A DNA stretch of 64,000 nucleotides from Chryseobacterium oleae (GTDB lineage Bacteria; Bacteroidota; Bacteroidia; Flavobacteriales; Weeksellaceae). Under the pieces are notes generated by a model, which was given only the letters and a program-made list of their open reading frames with translations, searched no databases and was not told where the DNA came from. Position numbers and translations under genes: made by a program. The DNA lies in NCBI RefSeq assembly GCF_900115055.1, contig NZ_FOVD01000004.1, positions 370,849 through 434,848 of the forward strand. Reading direction: 5' to 3'. Positions within the stretch are counted from its first letter, which is position 1. Every line of letters begins with the position of its first letter. Shown here one piece after another: positions 61,688 through 64,000 of this stretch.

Positions 61688-62590
61688 ATGAAAAGAGTAT
61701 TATTGAGTTTTGGATTGTTTTCATTTGGGATGATGTTTTCCCAAGATATCCCGTTTGACAAGCTTTATGGGAATTCTGATCCTGTTCATTATTACCTGGG
61801 GCATTATCCTGTAGCGAGTAGTGATGGTTTAGATATTAATTGGTATGGAGGAATAAAATTACAGACTTCTGCAGGAGTAGGGATACAGCTATTAAGAGAC
61901 GGAAATGTAGGAATAGGAACTTCTACTCCAATCCAAAAATTAGATGTTTTGGGTAATATCCTGACTGGCAATACAAATTCTACGGAAGGCATTAATGCAT
62001 TAGCTATTAGATATGAAGACGGATCAATTAATAATTGGGGTGCCTTAAGAAGCTCGTCATCAACGTACATGAGCTTTGGAGTTAAGGCTAATGGTTCGGG
62101 TCTTGGATGGTTATCCAGTAATGGAACGCTTGATTGGACAAAAACGGCGATCACTTTAGATAATGAAGGAATCAGTTTCTTAATGAAAAGTCACCAGCAA
62201 ATTGCATTAAACTCACCTGTAACCATGACTGAAGTCATGAAAATCTCTCCCAACGGAAATGCTTTGTTACAAGGTAAATTTGAAGCAAAAGAAATAAAAG
62301 TTACCCTTACTCCTACAGCTGACTTTGTCTTTAATGATAATTATGATCTTCCAAAGTTGGAAGAGGTGGAAAAGCATATAAAAGAGAAAAAGCACCTTCC
62401 TGAAGTAGCATCAGCAGCACAGATGGAAAAAGAAGGGGTTAATGTTGGAGAGTTTCAGATTAAACTTCTTCAAAAGATTGAAGAATTAACGTTGTATATG
62501 ATAGAACAAAGTAAACAACTTAAGACACTTCAGGAAAATAATGATAAACTGAGTAAAGAAGTAAAGGAATTAAAAACTAATAATAAGTAA
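61688..62590 (+). CDS. Secreted protein with C-terminal coiled coil, tail-fiber/endosialidase-chaperone-like
   Basis: 300 aa with a signal peptide ending near MMFSQ. NVGIGTSTPIQKLDVLGN (about residues 73-90) is the trimeric tail-fiber-type repeat frequent in Bacteroidota. The C-terminal DYDLPKLEEVEKHIKEKKHLPEVAS followed by a coiled coil (about residues 260-300) is similar to the intramolecular-chaperone region of such proteins. No T9SS sorting domain is obvious. It interrupts the usual sprA-gcvH neighbourhood, with a separate promoter and after a terminator, so it looks like a late insertion. Confidence 0.75.
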   Translation: MKRVLLSFGLFSFGMMFSQDIPFDKLYGNSDPVHYYLGHYPVASSDGLDINWYGGIKLQTSAGVGIQLLRDGNVGIGTSTPIQKLDVLGNILTGNTNSTEGINALAIRYEDGSINNWGALRSSSSTYMSFGVKANGSGLGWLSSNGTLDWTKTAITLDNEGISFLMKSHQQIALNSPVTMTEVMKISPNGNALLQGKFEAKEIKVTLTPTADFVFNDNYDLPKLEEVEKHIKEKKHLPEVASAAQMEKEGVNVGEFQIKLLQKIEELTLYMIEQSKQLKTLQENNDKLSKEVKELKTNNK

Positions 62591-62708
62591 TATTGGTAAT
62601 GGATAAAATTAGATATATATTATTATTTATCTAATTTAAAACTAAGGGGAATATATAAAATCATAAAAAAAATAATAATTAAAATTTGATCAAGATATTC
62701 ATTACTTC

Positions 62709-62739
62709 TTTGAACCTTTTATTATTTTGAATACATTTG
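62709..62739 (+). promoter_or_regulatory. Promoter of gcvH
   Basis: TTTG (62709-62712) and TACATTTG (62732-62739) are 19 bp apart, an excellent fit to the Bacteroidota consensus. The start codon is 18 bp after the -7 box. Confidence 0.7.
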
Positions 62740-62757
62740 TACAAAATAAAAATTAAA

Positions 62758-63135
62758 ATGAATACACCATCAGAATTAAAGTACACGAAAGATCACGAAT
62801 GGATCAAGATTGAAGGTAACGTAGCTACAATTGGTATTACAGATTTTGCACAAGGAGAACTTGGCGATATCGTATATGTAGATGTAGATACTGTAGATGA
62901 TGATCTTGAAGGGGGAGCGGTTTTCGGAAGTGTAGAAGCGGTGAAAACGGTTTCAGATTTATTCTTACCTATTGCAGGAAAAGTTATTGAATTTAATTCA
63001 GAATTGGAAGCTCAGCCTGAGCTGTTAAACACAGACCCTTACGGAGACGGTTGGATCATTAAATTAGAACTTGCTGATGGTGCTGATCATTCAGAACTGC
63101 TTACTGCAGAAGAATACCAGGCAATCATTGGATAA
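62758..63135 (+). CDS. gcvH: Glycine cleavage system H protein
   Basis: 125 aa from the ATG at 62758 ([16 protein letters not shown]); a longer frame begins with TTG inside the promoter and is rejected. [18 protein letters not shown] and the lipoyl-lysine motif [12 protein letters not shown] are diagnostic. It carries the aminomethyl group between the P and T proteins. VanZ overlaps its end. Confidence 0.97.
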   Translation: MNTPSELKYTKDHEWIKIEGNVATIGITDFAQGELGDIVYVDVDTVDDDLEGGAVFGSVEAVKTVSDLFLPIAGKVIEFNSELEAQPELLNTDPYGDGWIIKLELADGADHSELLTAEEYQAIIG

Positions 63136-63487
63136 GATTTCAAAAATATTCAGTAAGATTTTGCCCATTTATTGGGCATTTCTTACTTATATGCTCCTGA
63201 AGCCGGGTGAAGAGAACCAGGAATACTGGTTTATGTTCAGCGGTATCGACAAAGTTTTACATGTGAGCATATTTGCCATGTTAGGGTTCTCCTTCATTGC
63301 AGCATTTCCCAGAATTAAATTTTCATACTTTTTTCAGATCATCCTTATATATGCATTCCTTACCGAGATCTTTCAGGAGGAGATGGGATTAGGCAGATCC
63401 ATGGAATCTTTAGATATCGTAGCAGATACTATAGGATGCTTAATAGGATACTATATATATAAGGTATTAATCAAACGCTTTTTCTAA
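63128..63487 (+). CDS. VanZ family membrane protein
   Basis: 119 aa if it starts at TTG 63128, overlapping the gcvH stop by 8 bp; the first in-frame ATG after that is at 63191. Four hydrophobic segments. [48 protein letters not shown] is the usual VanZ pattern. Function in this group is unknown. Coupling to gcvH is a gene order often seen in Flavobacteriia. Confidence 0.8.
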   Translation: MDKISKIFSKILPIYWAFLTYMLLKPGEENQEYWFMFSGIDKVLHVSIFAMLGFSFIAAFPRIKFSYFFQIILIYAFLTEIFQEEMGLGRSMESLDIVADTIGCLIGYYIYKVLIKRFF

Positions 63488-63550
63488 GCCAGACACTACT
63501 ATTTATATGGTATCATAAATTCTGTGTGATTTTCACCTATCTCCAGAAAA

Positions 63551-63613
63551 CCTATTCAATAGAAGGGGGCGTTAGCCCGCTTACAACAGAAGCAGAATAG
63601 GATGGCTTTAGCC
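63551..63613. repeat. REP-like palindromic element
   Basis: The outer arms CCTATTC (63551-63557) and GAATAGG (63595-63601) enclose GGGC-GTTA-GCCC (63567-63578), and GGCTTTAGCC (63604-63613) follows. GC-rich stems in an AT-rich intergenic region resemble bacterial REP/BIME units. Only one such unit was seen in the window. Confidence 0.55.
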
Positions 63614-63788
63614 AAAATCGAGACTCTAGGCCTTTTCCTTCATCTTTTTAGTGCATCTTTTAACTCCTACTTATTATCCTCCCTCATTGTGGATAACTGT
63701 ATTATCCTTATAATACTCTATTAATTAATGGTTTAAAATGATATTTATCCCCATTATGAATGTATTGTAAACTTTATGTTAAATAAAC
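63614..63788. other. Intergenic spacer
   Basis: No gene or clear structure was seen between the REP-like element and the first of the tandem promoters. Confidence 0.4.
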
Positions 63789-63820
63789 TTGTTTTGCGTA
63801 TGAATAAGTTGTTATCTTTG
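63789..63820 (+). promoter_or_regulatory. Tandem promoter 1 (probable rRNA operon)
   Basis: TATCTTTG at 63813-63820, with TTG at 63789-63791 upstream (21 bp spacing). It precedes a second promoter about 147 bp downstream with the same -7 box. Tandem promoters just before the window end, with no open frame, suggest a stable-RNA operon. Confidence 0.5.
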
Positions 63821-63937
63821 CCCCACTGAAAAACGAGAGTAGGACAGTAGCACAGAAGAGCTTTTAGATAAGCATTAACTATTTATACGAGCTTTAAGAG
63901 ACAATCGAAAAACTTTTAAAACTTTTAGAAATAAAAG

Positions 63938-63967
63938 TTGTGAGTTTTAAAAAAGTTTGTATCTTTG
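63938..63967 (+). promoter_or_regulatory. Tandem promoter 2 (probable rRNA operon)
   Basis: TTG (63938-63940) and TATCTTTG (63960-63967) are 19 bp apart. The downstream leader CAGTCCGGTTAAACGGAGCG could fold (CCG/CGG), as rRNA leaders do. The rRNA gene itself would lie outside the window. Confidence 0.55.
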
Positions 63968-64000
63968 CAGTCCGGTTAAACGGAGCGCAGAAGTGAGTAA

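Noticed and set aside
63830..63875. Possible fifth copy of the shared leader element (GAGAGTAGGACAG)
   Set aside because: Only the AGAGTAGGA block matches; the TCCGAAAAGC block is absent and the order is different.

Overview
The window comes from a member of the Bacteroidota, most likely a Chryseobacterium or close Weeksellaceae relative. The evidence is the AT-rich sequence, the -7 promoter boxes of the form TAnnTTTG in place of an E. coli -10, the type IX secretion system (T9SS) translocon gene sprA with several T9SS C-terminal sorting signals, a SusC/SusD pair, DUF3810 and DUF4173 families, and double-glycine leader peptides starting MKNLKKLSR. There is one tRNA (Met, CAT). No rRNA gene body, CRISPR array or complete insertion sequence was seen. 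The right edge carries tandem strong promoters that look like the leader of an rRNA operon lying beyond the window.

Layout. 1-10.4 kb: phenylacetate genes (paaZ with an extra C-terminal domain; an enoyl-CoA hydratase/isomerase) separated by an accessory block holding a Cys-rich leader peptide, SMI1/KNR4, DUF4241, a SMUG2-type glycosylase, a membrane-anchored SF2 helicase, a T9SS-sorted protein and a phage tail-collar-like protein. 10.6-15.2 kb: SusC/SusD nutrient uptake pair. 15.2-21.8 kb: small membrane proteins, a winged-helix regulator with two candidate operator sites, a metallophosphoesterase, a Coq4-like protein between two related small membrane proteins, DUF4173 and lipoproteins. 21.8-32.5 kb: mostly core genes (ACT protein, S8 peptidase, serine hydrolase, dtd, greA, HIT, clpX) and secreted proteins, then tRNA-Met. 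33-38.8 kb: a redox block with a tyrosinase, DUF2182, an unrecognised 577-aa protein and a mono-heme cytochrome c lipoprotein. 38.9-44.7 kb: a minus-strand peptide-export cluster (VKOR/thioredoxin fusion, leader peptide, C39-peptidase ABC transporter, leader peptide, HlyD). 45.5-49.3 kb: DUF3810, sugar MFS transporter, PlsC, GtrA. 49.8-53.3 kb: a small protein, an N-acetylglucosamine kinase-like protein and maeB. 53.5-63.5 kb: an orphan leader peptide, ruvA, sprA, a coiled-coil secreted protein, gcvH and VanZ.

The most interesting system is the set of four leader peptides (2794, 40229, 42859 and 53521). All have exactly six cysteines in the mature part; two have the C-C-CC-C-C order of knottins. 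Two of them sit inside an export cluster that also encodes a disulfide-forming VKOR/thioredoxin protein. Three of the four peptides, plus the tail-collar-like gene at 8821-9369, share a conserved 5' leader element (GCG-N3-TCCGAAAAGC-N4 to 7-AGAGTAGGAAAA), which suggests one regulon. A second regulatory link is a palindrome (TTACGTA-N4-TACGTAA type) at identical spacing upstream of the tyrosinase and 577-aa/cytochrome c promoters, with a related copy upstream of the tail-collar gene. All functional readings come from reading sequence and recalled family features; no database search was run.
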